From an uncultured Acidobacteriia bacterium (GTDB lineage: Bacteria > Acidobacteriota > Terriglobia > Bryobacterales > Bryobacteraceae): 64,000 bases of DNA. The notes beneath the pieces are model-generated. The model saw only the letters and a program-made list of their open reading frames with translations, was not told where the DNA came from and did not search any database. The stretch is taken from NCBI GenBank assembly GCA_903881085.1, contig CAIRSA010000035.1:1-64000 (forward strand), in the 5' to 3' direction. The translations under genes were made by a program, and so were the position numbers. Shown one piece after another: positions 16,783 through 24,938 of this stretch (positions within the stretch are counted from its first letter, which is position 1; the number at the start of each line of letters is the position of its first letter).

Positions 16783-17820
16783 ATGCGGATTATTTGGTTC
16801 TGGCTGGCAACCGCTGCGCTTGTGTGTGCGCAGGAACCCGCCAGTGTACTTCAGAATGTATGTGGCAAGTGCCACGCCCCTGATTCAGTATTGACGGCGC
16901 GGCCCAAAGCGCAGTGGGAAGAGACGATCAATAAGATGGTCGATATGGGGGCGAAGGTGTCGCCTGAGGAAAGGACGATTCTGATCGACTTCCTCTCTAC
17001 CACCTACGCTCCAGGCGCGCCAAACGCCCGTGGGGCGCGCGGTGGGGCGCGTGGTGGCGCTCGTGGCGGCGGACCGACTCTCAATGGTGCACCCCTGGAC
17101 CGTCATGTGGTGGACCCCGAAGCCGCCAATCGTGGACGGCGGATATGGGTCGCCGAGTGCATCGAATGCCACGGAACCAGCGCCCGCGGAACGGACAAAG
17201 GCAAGAACCTGATCCAATCCGATATGGTGCTGCATGACCGTTACGGCAGCACGCTTGTACCCTTCCTGGCCAAAGGACATCCGATGCAGAGCGGCCGGAA
17301 ATCGGCGTCGATTGCCAAGACCGACGTCGCCGACCTTTCGCACTTCATCCATGAGCGGGTCTATGACACGCTGCGCGGCTCACCCATCTTTAAGCCGCTG
17401 AACCTTTTGACAGGTAACGCAAAGGCGGGCGAGGCGTGGTTCAACGGCGCCGGAAAATGCAGCACCTGCCACTCGCCAGGAGGCGACTTGAAAGGGATCG
17501 GCGGCAAATACGACCCACCCACTCTTCAAGGCCGGTTCCTCTTTCCGCGGGGCGGCGGTCGCGGAGCGAGCGGCCGCGGAAAGCAGTTGACGCTTACGAT
17601 TACGCCACTGAACGGGCCTTCGGTTACTGGCGTGCCTGTGGTGTTCGACGATTTTGACGTATCGGTCCGCGACGACCAGGGCAAAGTGCATGCCTTCACG
17701 CGGTCGCCACAATTGAAGGTTGTGCGTAATGACCCGTTTGCGATGCACGACCAACTCTTGGACGTCTATACCGATAAGAACATGCATGACATGCTGGCCT
17801 ACCTGGTGACTCTGAAATGA
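16783..17820 (+). CDS. Tri-haem c-type cytochrome
   Basis: 345 residues with a signal peptide (MRIIWFWLATAALVCAQ). Three CxxCH haem-attachment motifs are visible: CGKCH at 27-31, CIECH at 126-130 and CSTCH at 226-230. Each sits in a cytochrome-c-like context (GRRIWVAECIECHGTSARG; AGKCSTCHSPGGDLKG). Between the first two is a low-complexity Arg/Gly/Ala stretch at about 83-97. The stop codon overlaps the start of the PQQ dehydrogenase by four bases, so the cytochrome is probably its periplasmic electron acceptor. Sequence after the third haem (LTITPLNGPSVTGVPVVFDD) looks like a beta domain. Start at ATG 16783. Confidence 0.9.
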   Translation: MRIIWFWLATAALVCAQEPASVLQNVCGKCHAPDSVLTARPKAQWEETINKMVDMGAKVSPEERTILIDFLSTTYAPGAPNARGARGGARGGARGGGPTLNGAPLDRHVVDPEAANRGRRIWVAECIECHGTSARGTDKGKNLIQSDMVLHDRYGSTLVPFLAKGHPMQSGRKSASIAKTDVADLSHFIHERVYDTLRGSPIFKPLNLLTGNAKAGEAWFNGAGKCSTCHSPGGDLKGIGGKYDPPTLQGRFLFPRGGGRGASGRGKQLTLTITPLNGPSVTGVPVVFDDFDVSVRDDQGKVHAFTRSPQLKVVRNDPFAMHDQLLDVYTDKNMHDMLAYLVTLK

Positions 17821-19361
17821 AGCGACTCGCAATCTTTTCCTTACTGGCCCTGGCGGCCGTCCTTGTGCTCGCCCAGCCGCCAACCTCTTCCTGGCCGACC
17901 TATCATGGCGACTACAGTGGACGGCGCTTCAGTCCGCTGACGAAGATCAACGACAAGAACGTGGGCAACTTGGCGAAGGCATGGACCTTTCGGCCCGGCG
18001 CGGGCGGCGCGCTGAAATCCACGCCGCTGATGGTGGATGGCATCCTCTATCTGACTGCGCCAGATCACGTGTGGGCCATCGATTCCCGCAGTGGCAAAGA
18101 GATCTGGCACAAGGTGTTCGAAACGAAAGGCGGCTGGCACATCGGCAACCGCGGGGTAGGGATTTCTGGCAATTGGCTTTTCTTCCTGACCCCGGACTGC
18201 CAGATCATTTCTTTGAACTTGAAAGACGGGTCAGAGCGGTGGCGGAAGCAGAACTGCGACCTGGATCAGTTTTACTACGGATCGATGGCGCCGATGATCG
18301 TCAAGAACAAAGTAATCGCCGGCGTTTCAGGCGACGATCTGGATCGCCCCGGCTATCTTACCGCCTACGATCCGGAGACCGGCGATCAGAAGTGGCGCTG
18401 GTCCACGGTTCCAATGAAGAAGGGGGATGCGGGCAGCGAGACTTGGCCGAACGAGGAGGCGATGAAGCACGGCGGCGGCATGACGTGGCAGATGCCGACA
18501 TACGATCCTGAGCTGAACCTGATCTACATTACGACCGGCAATCCGCAGCCCGTGATAGCTCACGCCAACCGCAAGGGAGACAACCTCTATACAGGCTGCA
18601 TCGTCGCGCTGAATGCCGACACCGGAAAGATGGTCTGGTATTTCCAGGCGGGCCCGCACGACACGCATGACTGGGATTCGACCCAAGTGCCTGTGCTGAT
18701 CGATGGCCAGATCAACGGCCGTCCGCGCAAGTTGCTTGCGATGGCCGCACGCAACGGATACTACTTCCTGCTGGACCGGACCAATGGCAAGAACATCGTC
18801 ACCGCGCCTTACTCAAAGCCAAATTGGGCTAAGGGTATCAGGCCGAACGGCACTCCCGAACCCGATCCGGCGAAAGATCCGCAGGTGGATGGCGCGCTCG
18901 TCACACCTAATCAGGGCGGGGCGACGAATTGGCCACCTCCTACTTTCAGCCCGCAGACTGGGCTGTTCTATGTGGGTACGTCGAGGGCGTTCAGCGTGTA
19001 CTATATATTCGATCCGGATTTGGAGAACCCGCAGGGCTGGGGCGGTACGGATCGCGGAGGGGCGAATTTGAGCTCGTCTGTTGAGGCGATCGATTACCGG
19101 ACGGGGAAGATCCGCTGGTCGCACAAGTGGGAGACTCCGGCGGGCCGTAGCGGGTTGCTGAGTACGGCGGGGAACCTTGTGTTTACCGGGGATAATAACT
19201 CGAATTTAGTGGCTTTGAATGCTACTACGGGTGATCCGCTCTGGCATTCGAAGTTGACTTCGCCGGTTTCGAATGGGCCGATTTCGTATGAATTGGATGG
19301 GCGGCAGTATGTGGTGGTAGGGGCTGGCGATACCTTGTGGTCGTTTGCGGTGGGGAAGTAA
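17817..19361 (+). CDS. PQQ-dependent dehydrogenase (quinoprotein)
   Basis: 514 residues, signal peptide at the N-terminus (FSLLALAAVLVLAQ). Repeated tryptophan-docking propeller motifs are clear: VWAIDSRSGKEIWHKVFE, LTAYDPETGDQKWRW, IVALNADTGKMVWYFQAGP with HDTHDWDST, VEAIDYRTGKIRWSHKWE, and LVALNATTGDPLW. The block TWQMPTYDPELNLIYITTGN is typical of quinoprotein alcohol/sugar dehydrogenases. There is no fused cytochrome domain at the C-terminus; the upstream tri-haem cytochrome, overlapping by ATGA, would take the electrons. It is shorter than classic methanol/ethanol dehydrogenases (about 570-600), so the substrate is open. Confidence 0.9.
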   Translation: MKRLAIFSLLALAAVLVLAQPPTSSWPTYHGDYSGRRFSPLTKINDKNVGNLAKAWTFRPGAGGALKSTPLMVDGILYLTAPDHVWAIDSRSGKEIWHKVFETKGGWHIGNRGVGISGNWLFFLTPDCQIISLNLKDGSERWRKQNCDLDQFYYGSMAPMIVKNKVIAGVSGDDLDRPGYLTAYDPETGDQKWRWSTVPMKKGDAGSETWPNEEAMKHGGGMTWQMPTYDPELNLIYITTGNPQPVIAHANRKGDNLYTGCIVALNADTGKMVWYFQAGPHDTHDWDSTQVPVLIDGQINGRPRKLLAMAARNGYYFLLDRTNGKNIVTAPYSKPNWAKGIRPNGTPEPDPAKDPQVDGALVTPNQGGATNWPPPTFSPQTGLFYVGTSRAFSVYYIFDPDLENPQGWGGTDRGGANLSSSVEAIDYRTGKIRWSHKWETPAGRSGLLSTAGNLVFTGDNNSNLVALNATTGDPLWHSKLTSPVSNGPISYELDGRQYVVVGAGDTLWSFAVGK

Positions 19362-19392
19362 GCCGCTGCCGGCAACAGGTGCTCTGGTTTTC

Positions 19393-19473
19393 ATCCGTGT
19401 CCATCTGTGTGGATCTGTGGTTAAATTGTAGGTTTTTAGAATTAGCCATGGATCCACACAGATGGACACGGAT
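19393..19473. repeat. Perfect 23-bp inverted repeat between convergent genes
   Basis: Arms 19393-19415 (starts ATCCGTGTCCATCTG) and 19451-19473 (ends CAGATGGACACGGAT) are exact reverse complements with a 35-base spacer, and partial pairing extends a few bases outward (TTTT/AAA). The element fills the gap between the PQQ dehydrogenase and the convergent secreted-protein gene, where it could form a large hairpin acting as a two-way terminator or mRNA end, or be a mobile palindromic unit. Confidence 0.85.
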
Positions 19474-19480
19474 AAAACAG

Positions 19481-19960
19481 CTAAGGTTTGAGTTTGAACT
19501 CGTACCAATGATCTTTGGCGTGGTAGCGGACTACTTTCAGCAATGAGTCCAGGATTCCATCGTGGTCGATGGCAGGGGAAAACGGTTTCAAGATGCAATG
19601 CTGTTGGATGAATGTTGCGTCTACTTTTTCGATTTGCCGTACTTTAAGGTGGACGCCGTCTCCTTTATACGTATAAAGTAATTCATCGGTCTTCACGTCT
19701 TCGCCGCCCAGGAATATCAGAAGTGTAGTTCTCCGGGGCTCGTCGCAAATCAAAGCCCAGTCTTTGCCTTTTGATCCGCCAAAGGAACCGTTCAGGACAT
19801 TGTTGTGCGTCGACGACCCTGGGGCGACCTCGACTTTGCATTCCCAGCGCTGCAGTTGTGCTTCCAACTTGGGTGGGAGTTTGGCGTAGGTGGCTGCGCG
19901 AGGTTGTTCCCCCATGATCAAGCCGATTGCACCGAGCAACCAGAGAATTGCCGATTTCAT
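19481..19960 (-). CDS. Small secreted protein of unknown function
   Basis: 159 residues with a signal peptide (MKSAILWLLGAIGLIMG). The mature part reads LEAQLQRWECKVEVAPGSST, then GKDWALICDEPRRTTLLIFL, VDATFIQQHCILKPFSPAID and ends DHWYEFKLKP. Three cysteines (in WECK, LICDE, QHCIL) could be involved in a disulfide. I do not recognise the family. Two decayed relatives exist nearby (16684-16740 and 23947-24060), so the gene has been duplicated locally. It is convergent with the PQQ dehydrogenase and lies 27 bases after the stop of the neighbouring TonB-dependent receptor, so may be transcribed with it. Confidence 0.7.
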   Translation of the reverse strand: MKSAILWLLGAIGLIMGEQPRAATYAKLPPKLEAQLQRWECKVEVAPGSSTHNNVLNGSFGGSKGKDWALICDEPRRTTLLIFLGGEDVKTDELLYTYKGDGVHLKVRQIEKVDATFIQQHCILKPFSPAIDHDGILDSLLKVVRYHAKDHWYEFKLKP

Positions 19961-19986
19961 CTTCGTCGTTTAGATCGGGCGTTGCG

Positions 19987-22900
19987 CTAAAACCGGAAAC
20001 GCAGAGTCATCGCCATTCGACGCGAAGAGTTCTGCGCGGTCGTAATCACGCCGAAATTAGCGTTGGTATTGGCCCCCGTTGTGAAGTTGCGCGTGAGCGA
20101 AGTGTTCGGATTCCCAGGGTTAAAGTGGTTGAGGATGTTGAACGCCTCCGCCTTGAATTCGAGCCGCTTCCCTTCGGCGACGCGAAATTCCTTGGAAAGG
20201 CCCATGTCGATATTTTCAAAGCCTGGGCCGTAGGTGAGCGTTGGCGGCGTATTCCCCAAACCAAGCGTAGCGCCGGATGGCAGCACAAAGTTGTTGGCGT
20301 TAACCGGATACCAAAGCCTGCTTTCCGTGTTGGACGGAGGTGCGGTCCCCGGCGGCAGCCACAGCCCGGCCGTGGTTGCATCGGTCATTTGGCATCTGAG
20401 CGGAATTCCGCCGGTGGGAGTGCCGTTGGGCCATCCAATGGGCGCTGCGGCGGAAGTGCAGCCGATGCTTAACGGCGTACCGGAGAAGAACGATCCAACT
20501 CCGTTGACACGCCACCCATCGAACGCTCGCTTGGTGAAGCCGTTTGACCAGAGGCGGCTTCCGTTTGGAAGTTCCAGGCCCACGGTCAGATTTACCGCAT
20601 GGGGCCTGTTCACAACGTTTTTGGTTAGCGCGTCGCTGATCCACTGCTGCCGGGCATAGACGAGCGTCTTTGACCAGGTATAGTTGCTCACCACTTGCAG
20701 CCGCTTTGCAAAACGGCGGTTCGCCTGCACCTGCAGCGCGTTGTAGTTGGAACGGCCGGCCGTGGTGTATGTGCTGATGCTCGAATATCCCTGGTAGCGG
20801 AGCATGGCACGGATCAGGTCGGTGGCGTAGAATGCGCCGGTGCCGCCACCGCTGCTGGTCGGGTCGAGATAGGCGGCTTTTGGGGTGCCGCGCAGCCCGC
20901 CGTCCGGAGTCCAAGTCGTCAGGGGCGGAATGGCGTTGGCGTCGCTGGCGGTTCCGAAGCCATGCAGCCAGGTGTTGCCGATGTACGCGGCATCGAGGAT
21001 GACGCCGTGGCCGAGGTTTCGCTGGATGCCAAAACTCCAGTTATAGACGGTTGGGTTGGGGAAGTCCTGGCTTCCGCTCACCACGGTTTGCGGGCCGTAC
21101 CAGGCCTGAGCGGTCTGCATTTCAGTGAAAGTGGTGTTGTAGAAGGTCGGGGCAAGAAAGCCCGGCGGCGCAGCCATGGGACCCACGCCGGCTCCGGTGG
21201 AACCCATGATGGCAGTGGTATAGGGACGATCGTAGAAAATGCCGAAGCCTCCGCGAAGTGCGGTCTTTCCATTCCCAAACACATCCCACGCAAAGCCCAC
21301 GCGCGGGGCCAGCAGGACGTGGGGGGTGTGAAAGAATTTGGATTGGTACTGAAGAATTCCACTGTACGGCGAGCCATTGGCGGAAATGGATACGGGATCG
21401 AAGAAGCCCCGGCGAGCGAACTGATAGGACGCGCCGGTTTTGGGATTGACGGCCACGCTTTGTCCCTTCACAACGGCCGGAAACAACAGCGTGCCGGACT
21501 TCGATGGGTCATAACTGGCTCCATCGAAGAAGCCCAGCGTGGCGCCCTCGTTGTAGGCCGGTTGCATGATCTGGAAGCGCATGCCGATATCGAGCGTGAT
21601 ACGGCGCGATACCTTCCACGAATCCTGCACGAACCATTCCACCTGGTTGTAGCGTCCTTGGGTGATCTGCTTTTTGTTGTCCTGCCCGAACGCCTGTGTG
21701 GTCCCTCGCAGCATGTTTGAGAAGGCGTAGCCTGTGTCGTTGGGGTTGGCGATGTCAGAGCCGAAGTAGTAAGTGCCCGCTACGCTGTAGTTCGAAAACG
21801 CAGTGACCGGCCGGAAGCAATGTTCGAGATAGAAGCCGAACTTCGTTGTATGACCTGACTTGACCCAGGTGACGTTGTCCATGATGTTCATGATGCGGTC
21901 CGTGGAGTTGAACGGATAGCGGCTTTCAAACGTGAACGCCGGGGCGTTGGTGACGCCTTGGCCAGCCGACTGCGGACTCAAGTTAGTGAAGTAGATGTTG
22001 GGCAGGATGTTGAGATAGTTTCCGTCGAAGATTTTCGGCAGCGAGACCACCTGGCCGGAGATTGGGTCTTTCAGGCTGGAAAGCGTATTGGTGGCCTGGA
22101 ATGCGGCCGGGTCCGCCGGTTCGACATGCTGCTGGCTGGTGTTCACTCCGTAGGTGAATTCGTTGATCAAATTGGGACGAAACGTATGGACCACCGTGGC
22201 GACAACGCCTGAGGAGCGTACGATCCATGCGCAACTGAATTGGCCCCACAATCCCTGGCCGCCAGTTGGGCAACCGACTCCGGTGTCGCGCTCGTTATCG
22301 TGAATCAAACGAACGTACGAAGTCGTCCTGGGGCCGAGGTTGTAGTCGAGGCGCAAAATCTGGTCGGTGTGCGGACGCTCACGGTTGAACTGATACTGCG
22401 TATTGTATTGGTTTTGCCCTGTGGGATCGCTGGTGAAGGGCACTGGGAACAGGTTCATCATTGCTCTTCCTGTGGGGCTGGTCTGGCTCAAAGGCATGAT
22501 GTTGCCTGGATAGGGTGCGCCGGTGGCAGGGTCCTTGATCGGGATCAGGCGACCGGTGGTCGTCTGCGTCTGCGAGAAGTCGCCGGCCCGCTCCAGTTTG
22601 GTGGGCATTGTAAAGCGGCTCGCGCCGCCTGTGACGTAACTATGGAAGTAATCCACCGAATAGAAGAAGAAGAGTTTGGTGCGGCTCTTATTGAAGTTGG
22701 TACCGGGAATGAGCACCGGGCCGCCGATGGTTCCACCAGGATTCTGGTAGCGGTAGCGCGGCTTGTCAAGGCCGGTTTTGTTGTTGAAAAACAGATTGGC
22801 GTTGAACTCTTCGTGCCGCCAGGAGTAATAGGCGCTGCCGTGGAATCGAGCCGTGCCGTTCTTAATGGATACACCGAACTGGCCCCCGGAGCGCGCGCCG

Positions 22901-23616
22901 TATTCGGCGCTGTAATTGGAAACCATTACGCGCACTTCACTGATCGCGTCAACGTTCGGCGACATGTAGCCGGCAATATTCGCCGCGCCGTTCGTGCCCG
23001 TGCCGAAGCCGGTGTTTTGACTGGCAATGCCGTCAAGCGTGATCAGCACCTGTCCGGAACTGCCGCCGTTAATGCCGGAGCCAACGCCATTCCAGGCAGG
23101 CTGGTCGTTGGTGTCGGTAGCTTGAACGCCGGGCAGGCTGCGCAGTACGCCAAGGTAGTCGCGCCCAATCAGCGGGGTGTTGTCGATGGTAGTGCGGTCC
23201 ACTAAGACCGACCGGTCCGAGCTATCCGTAGCCACTCGGGCGACGTCGCTTTGCACTTCCACGGTAGAACTAAGGTCGCCAACTCGAAGCCGGATTTCGT
23301 GCAGGTCGACATTTTCCTGCGCACCGACGGCGATGCCTTTCTGCTCATAGGTGCTGAACCCGGGGGAGGCGACGGTAAGAGTGTAGTCGCCTGGCAGAAG
23401 ATTGGTGAAGGTGAAGGAGCCGTTGGATTCAGTAGGGAAGGTACGGATTTGCCGCGTGAGTTCGTACGTCAGCTTCACGGGGGCCTTGGGAATGGCAGCG
23501 CCGGATGCGTCCGTAAGAACTCCGGATATTCTGCCAGTGATGCTTTGGCTGAGCATTGCGGGCGGCGGAGTCAACAACAAAGCTGCGGACAGTAGGAATG
23601 ATCGGAAACTTGCCAC
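19987..23616 (-). CDS. Oar-like TonB-dependent receptor with carboxypeptidase-regulatory domain
   Basis: About 1209 residues. The start is best placed at GTG 23616: an AAGGAG sits six bases upstream, whereas the ATG two codons earlier touches the AAGGAG. A signal peptide (FLLSAALLLTPPPAMLSQ) is followed by a carboxypeptidase-regulatory domain (ITGRISGVLTDASGAAIPKA, FTNLLPGDYTLTVASPGF), then a plug (VDRTTIDNTPLIGRDYLGVL, YSAEYGARSGGQFGVS) and a long barrel ending MALTLRFRF-like with terminal phenylalanine (RRMAMTLRFRF). The outer-membrane location follows from this architecture; the ligand is unknown. It is a different subfamily from the receptor at 7367. Confidence 0.93.
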   Translation of the reverse strand: MASFRSFLLSAALLLTPPPAMLSQSITGRISGVLTDASGAAIPKAPVKLTYELTRQIRTFPTESNGSFTFTNLLPGDYTLTVASPGFSTYEQKGIAVGAQENVDLHEIRLRVGDLSSTVEVQSDVARVATDSSDRSVLVDRTTIDNTPLIGRDYLGVLRSLPGVQATDTNDQPAWNGVGSGINGGSSGQVLITLDGIASQNTGFGTGTNGAANIAGYMSPNVDAISEVRVMVSNYSAEYGARSGGQFGVSIKNGTARFHGSAYYSWRHEEFNANLFFNNKTGLDKPRYRYQNPGGTIGGPVLIPGTNFNKSRTKLFFFYSVDYFHSYVTGGASRFTMPTKLERAGDFSQTQTTTGRLIPIKDPATGAPYPGNIMPLSQTSPTGRAMMNLFPVPFTSDPTGQNQYNTQYQFNRERPHTDQILRLDYNLGPRTTSYVRLIHDNERDTGVGCPTGGQGLWGQFSCAWIVRSSGVVATVVHTFRPNLINEFTYGVNTSQQHVEPADPAAFQATNTLSSLKDPISGQVVSLPKIFDGNYLNILPNIYFTNLSPQSAGQGVTNAPAFTFESRYPFNSTDRIMNIMDNVTWVKSGHTTKFGFYLEHCFRPVTAFSNYSVAGTYYFGSDIANPNDTGYAFSNMLRGTTQAFGQDNKKQITQGRYNQVEWFVQDSWKVSRRITLDIGMRFQIMQPAYNEGATLGFFDGASYDPSKSGTLLFPAVVKGQSVAVNPKTGASYQFARRGFFDPVSISANGSPYSGILQYQSKFFHTPHVLLAPRVGFAWDVFGNGKTALRGGFGIFYDRPYTTAIMGSTGAGVGPMAAPPGFLAPTFYNTTFTEMQTAQAWYGPQTVVSGSQDFPNPTVYNWSFGIQRNLGHGVILDAAYIGNTWLHGFGTASDANAIPPLTTWTPDGGLRGTPKAAYLDPTSSGGGTGAFYATDLIRAMLRYQGYSSISTYTTAGRSNYNALQVQANRRFAKRLQVVSNYTWSKTLVYARQQWISDALTKNVVNRPHAVNLTVGLELPNGSRLWSNGFTKRAFDGWRVNGVGSFFSGTPLSIGCTSAAAPIGWPNGTPTGGIPLRCQMTDATTAGLWLPPGTAPPSNTESRLWYPVNANNFVLPSGATLGLGNTPPTLTYGPGFENIDMGLSKEFRVAEGKRLEFKAEAFNILNHFNPGNPNTSLTRNFTTGANTNANFGVITTAQNSSRRMAMTLRFRF

Positions 23617-23705
23617 TGGCATCTCCTTGGCCCCGTATGCGCGAACGAGAAATGGCGCTGCGGAACTCTGGTGTTTATATATCGGATTGTGGCGCATGTC
23701 AAGGC

Positions 23706-23735
23706 GGGGGACATTGGCTGGGGGGACATTGGCTG
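23706..23735. repeat. Two tandem 15-bp units
   Basis: GGGGGACATTGGCTG occurs twice back to back at 23706-23720 and 23721-23735, at the left edge of the degenerate MFS fragment. Probably slippage within decaying sequence. Confidence 0.8.
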
Positions 23736-23748
23736 GTGCCTCCGGCTT

Positions 23749-23944
23749 GGGCATCTGCTTTCTAGTTGATGGGGTAAGATTTTTCGGGCCGATTACTAGC
23801 ATTCGGCTGATTGAACTGCCGGTATTTGTGGTATTGATGGCTTTCACTATGCTCGTGGAATTCAGTATTTTCGGGCATAGCGCGTCTACGAACAGGCTGA
23901 TTTAGGCGGTGATCAAAAACGAGTATCGCGGGCGAGGGATGTCG
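23749..23944 (+). pseudogene. Degenerate, internally deleted copy of the MFS gene
   Basis: The plus strand reads GLGICFLVDGVRFFGPI then LIELPVFVVLMAFTMLVEFS, SIFGHSASTNRLI, a TAG stop, and then AVIKNEYRGRGMSS. Compare the intact MFS gene: EGICFLLNGVSFFGLI, MNLPVF, then much later GVLMACTMLVGFSIF, QNASTNTLIQTVIKEEYRGR. So two separate stretches of the MFS gene (roughly 15978-16059 and 16397-16513) have been joined by an internal deletion of about 340 bases, and a stop has arisen. It is immediately followed by a remnant of the secreted-protein gene, reproducing the order at 16.5-16.7 kb. Confidence 0.75.
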
Positions 23945-23946
23945 TC

Positions 23947-24060
23947 AACCAGGCTTGCGTTTGACCTTGTACTCATGATCGTTGGCGTGGTCGTGGGATT
24001 ATATGGGGTCAACGGTTTCAATATGCAATTTTGCTGGATGAATTCTGCGTCTACCTGTTA
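23947..24060 (-). pseudogene. Degenerate copy of the 19481-19960 secreted protein gene
   Basis: The minus strand reads VDAEFIQQNCILKPLTP, matching VDATFIQQHCILKPFSP of the intact gene, then loses the frame. At the nucleotide level, GTACTCATGATCGTTGGCGT parallels GTACCAATGATCTTTGGCGT. About 30 bases present in the intact gene are missing. No start codon or signal peptide survives. Confidence 0.7.
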
Positions 24061-24102
24061 CCAAAGTCACTAACAGGCGCAGCCATTTTGAGACCCAAGA
24101 GT

Positions 24103-24116
24103 CGAAAACGTTTTCG
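24103..24116. promoter_or_regulatory. Palindromic operator candidate upstream of toxin-antitoxin genes
   Basis: A perfect 14-base palindrome, CGAAAACGTTTTCG, ends 28 bases before the antitoxin ATG. Phd/VapB antitoxins usually autoregulate from such palindromes; the sequence also resembles LacI-family half-sites, so another repressor is possible. Confidence 0.45.
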
Positions 24117-24144
24117 TTTTCCTTGTTGCGCTACACTGTAGCCC

Positions 24145-24391
24145 ATGAGGAAGACGTCGGTCCGTGAACTCCACATTCATACCTCGGCGCTTGTACGCGA
24201 AGCTGCGGAGGGCGGCATTATCGTGATCGAACGTCGCGGCGAACCCGTCGCGGAGCTACGTCCCATTACCGCTCCGTCGCTCATGCCGGATGGCAAGAGG
24301 GCAGATTTTTGCTTCCATGAAAGAGATATGGGCTCGCATGCCGCAGGTTGCGGATAGTACAAGCATTATCGAAGAAGATCGCGAGCGGTAA
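24145..24391 (+). pseudogene. Phd/YefM-type antitoxin, frameshifted
   Basis: The first 54 codons give a clean prevent-host-death antitoxin N-terminus: SVRELHIHTSALVREAAEGG then IIVIERRGEPVAELRP, which is the DNA-binding dimer. As written the frame ends early at 24357 with a nonsensical Cys/His tail. In the next frame the expected toxin-binding C-terminus is intact: ASMKEIWARMPQVADS then a STSIIEEDRER tail, stop at 24391. Removing one T from the TTTTT run at 24306-24310 would join the two perfectly. So this is either a one-base insertion, a sequencing error, or slippage-dependent expression. The stop of the restored frame is six bases before the toxin start. Confidence 0.75.
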
Positions 24392-24397
24392 CGCCTC

Positions 24398-24823
24398 GTG
24401 TATTTTGACACCGCATCTATTGTCAAATTCTATTTCAATGAACCTGATTCGCCCAAGGTTCGCCAACTGGTCCTAACAGCCGATACCTTACTCTCGTCGA
24501 TGTGGGCGTTGGCCGAATTTCACGGAGTGATTCATCGACGCCTTCGCGACGGCTCCCTAGCGCCCCTTGATGCCCGCGAACTTTCCTCCCGCTTCTATGC
24601 GCACGTTGAGGCGCGGTTGTGGCTGTTCATCCCTGTTAACGAATCACTGCTTCGGAGGACCAGCGCTCTAATCATCGCGGCTCCGCCCGATGTATTCATA
24701 CGCGTGGGCGATGCGTTGCACCTGGTGACCGCCCGCGAGGCCGAAGAACGCGAAATATGGACCAATGACCGCCACATGCTTGCATCCGCTGCCTACTTTG
24801 GAGTGACGAGCCGTTCCGTTTAG
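24398..24823 (+). CDS. PIN-domain toxin (VapC-like)
   Basis: 141 residues from a GTG start. Begins VYFDTASIVKFYFNEPDSP, the first PIN acidic residue being Asp4. The conserved Glu lies in MWALAEFHGVIHRRL, and the C-terminal acidic cluster in IRVGDALHLVTAREAE and IWTNDRHMLASAAYFGV. These acidic residues coordinate metal for RNA cleavage in VapC toxins. It directly follows the Phd-type antitoxin gene, the standard antitoxin-first order. All the catalytic residues look present, so an active toxin would depend on the apparently broken antitoxin. Confidence 0.88.
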   Translation: MYFDTASIVKFYFNEPDSPKVRQLVLTADTLLSSMWALAEFHGVIHRRLRDGSLAPLDARELSSRFYAHVEARLWLFIPVNESLLRRTSALIIAAPPDVFIRVGDALHLVTAREAEEREIWTNDRHMLASAAYFGVTSRSV

Positions 24824-24938
24824 CGTGCCTGGCCGGCAGTGGGCAAATTTTTGCAACATTTGACGCGGGAGTGGGTTCAGTTAACCAATGGACTGAAATC
24901 TGATACAATTTCAGCCAGTCCCAGATGGAGGAGCATCC

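Noticed and set aside
24116-24145. CRISPR-like short repeats near 24 kb
   Set aside because: Only single palindromes were seen, with no regularly spaced repeats of equal length; no CRISPR array is present in the window.
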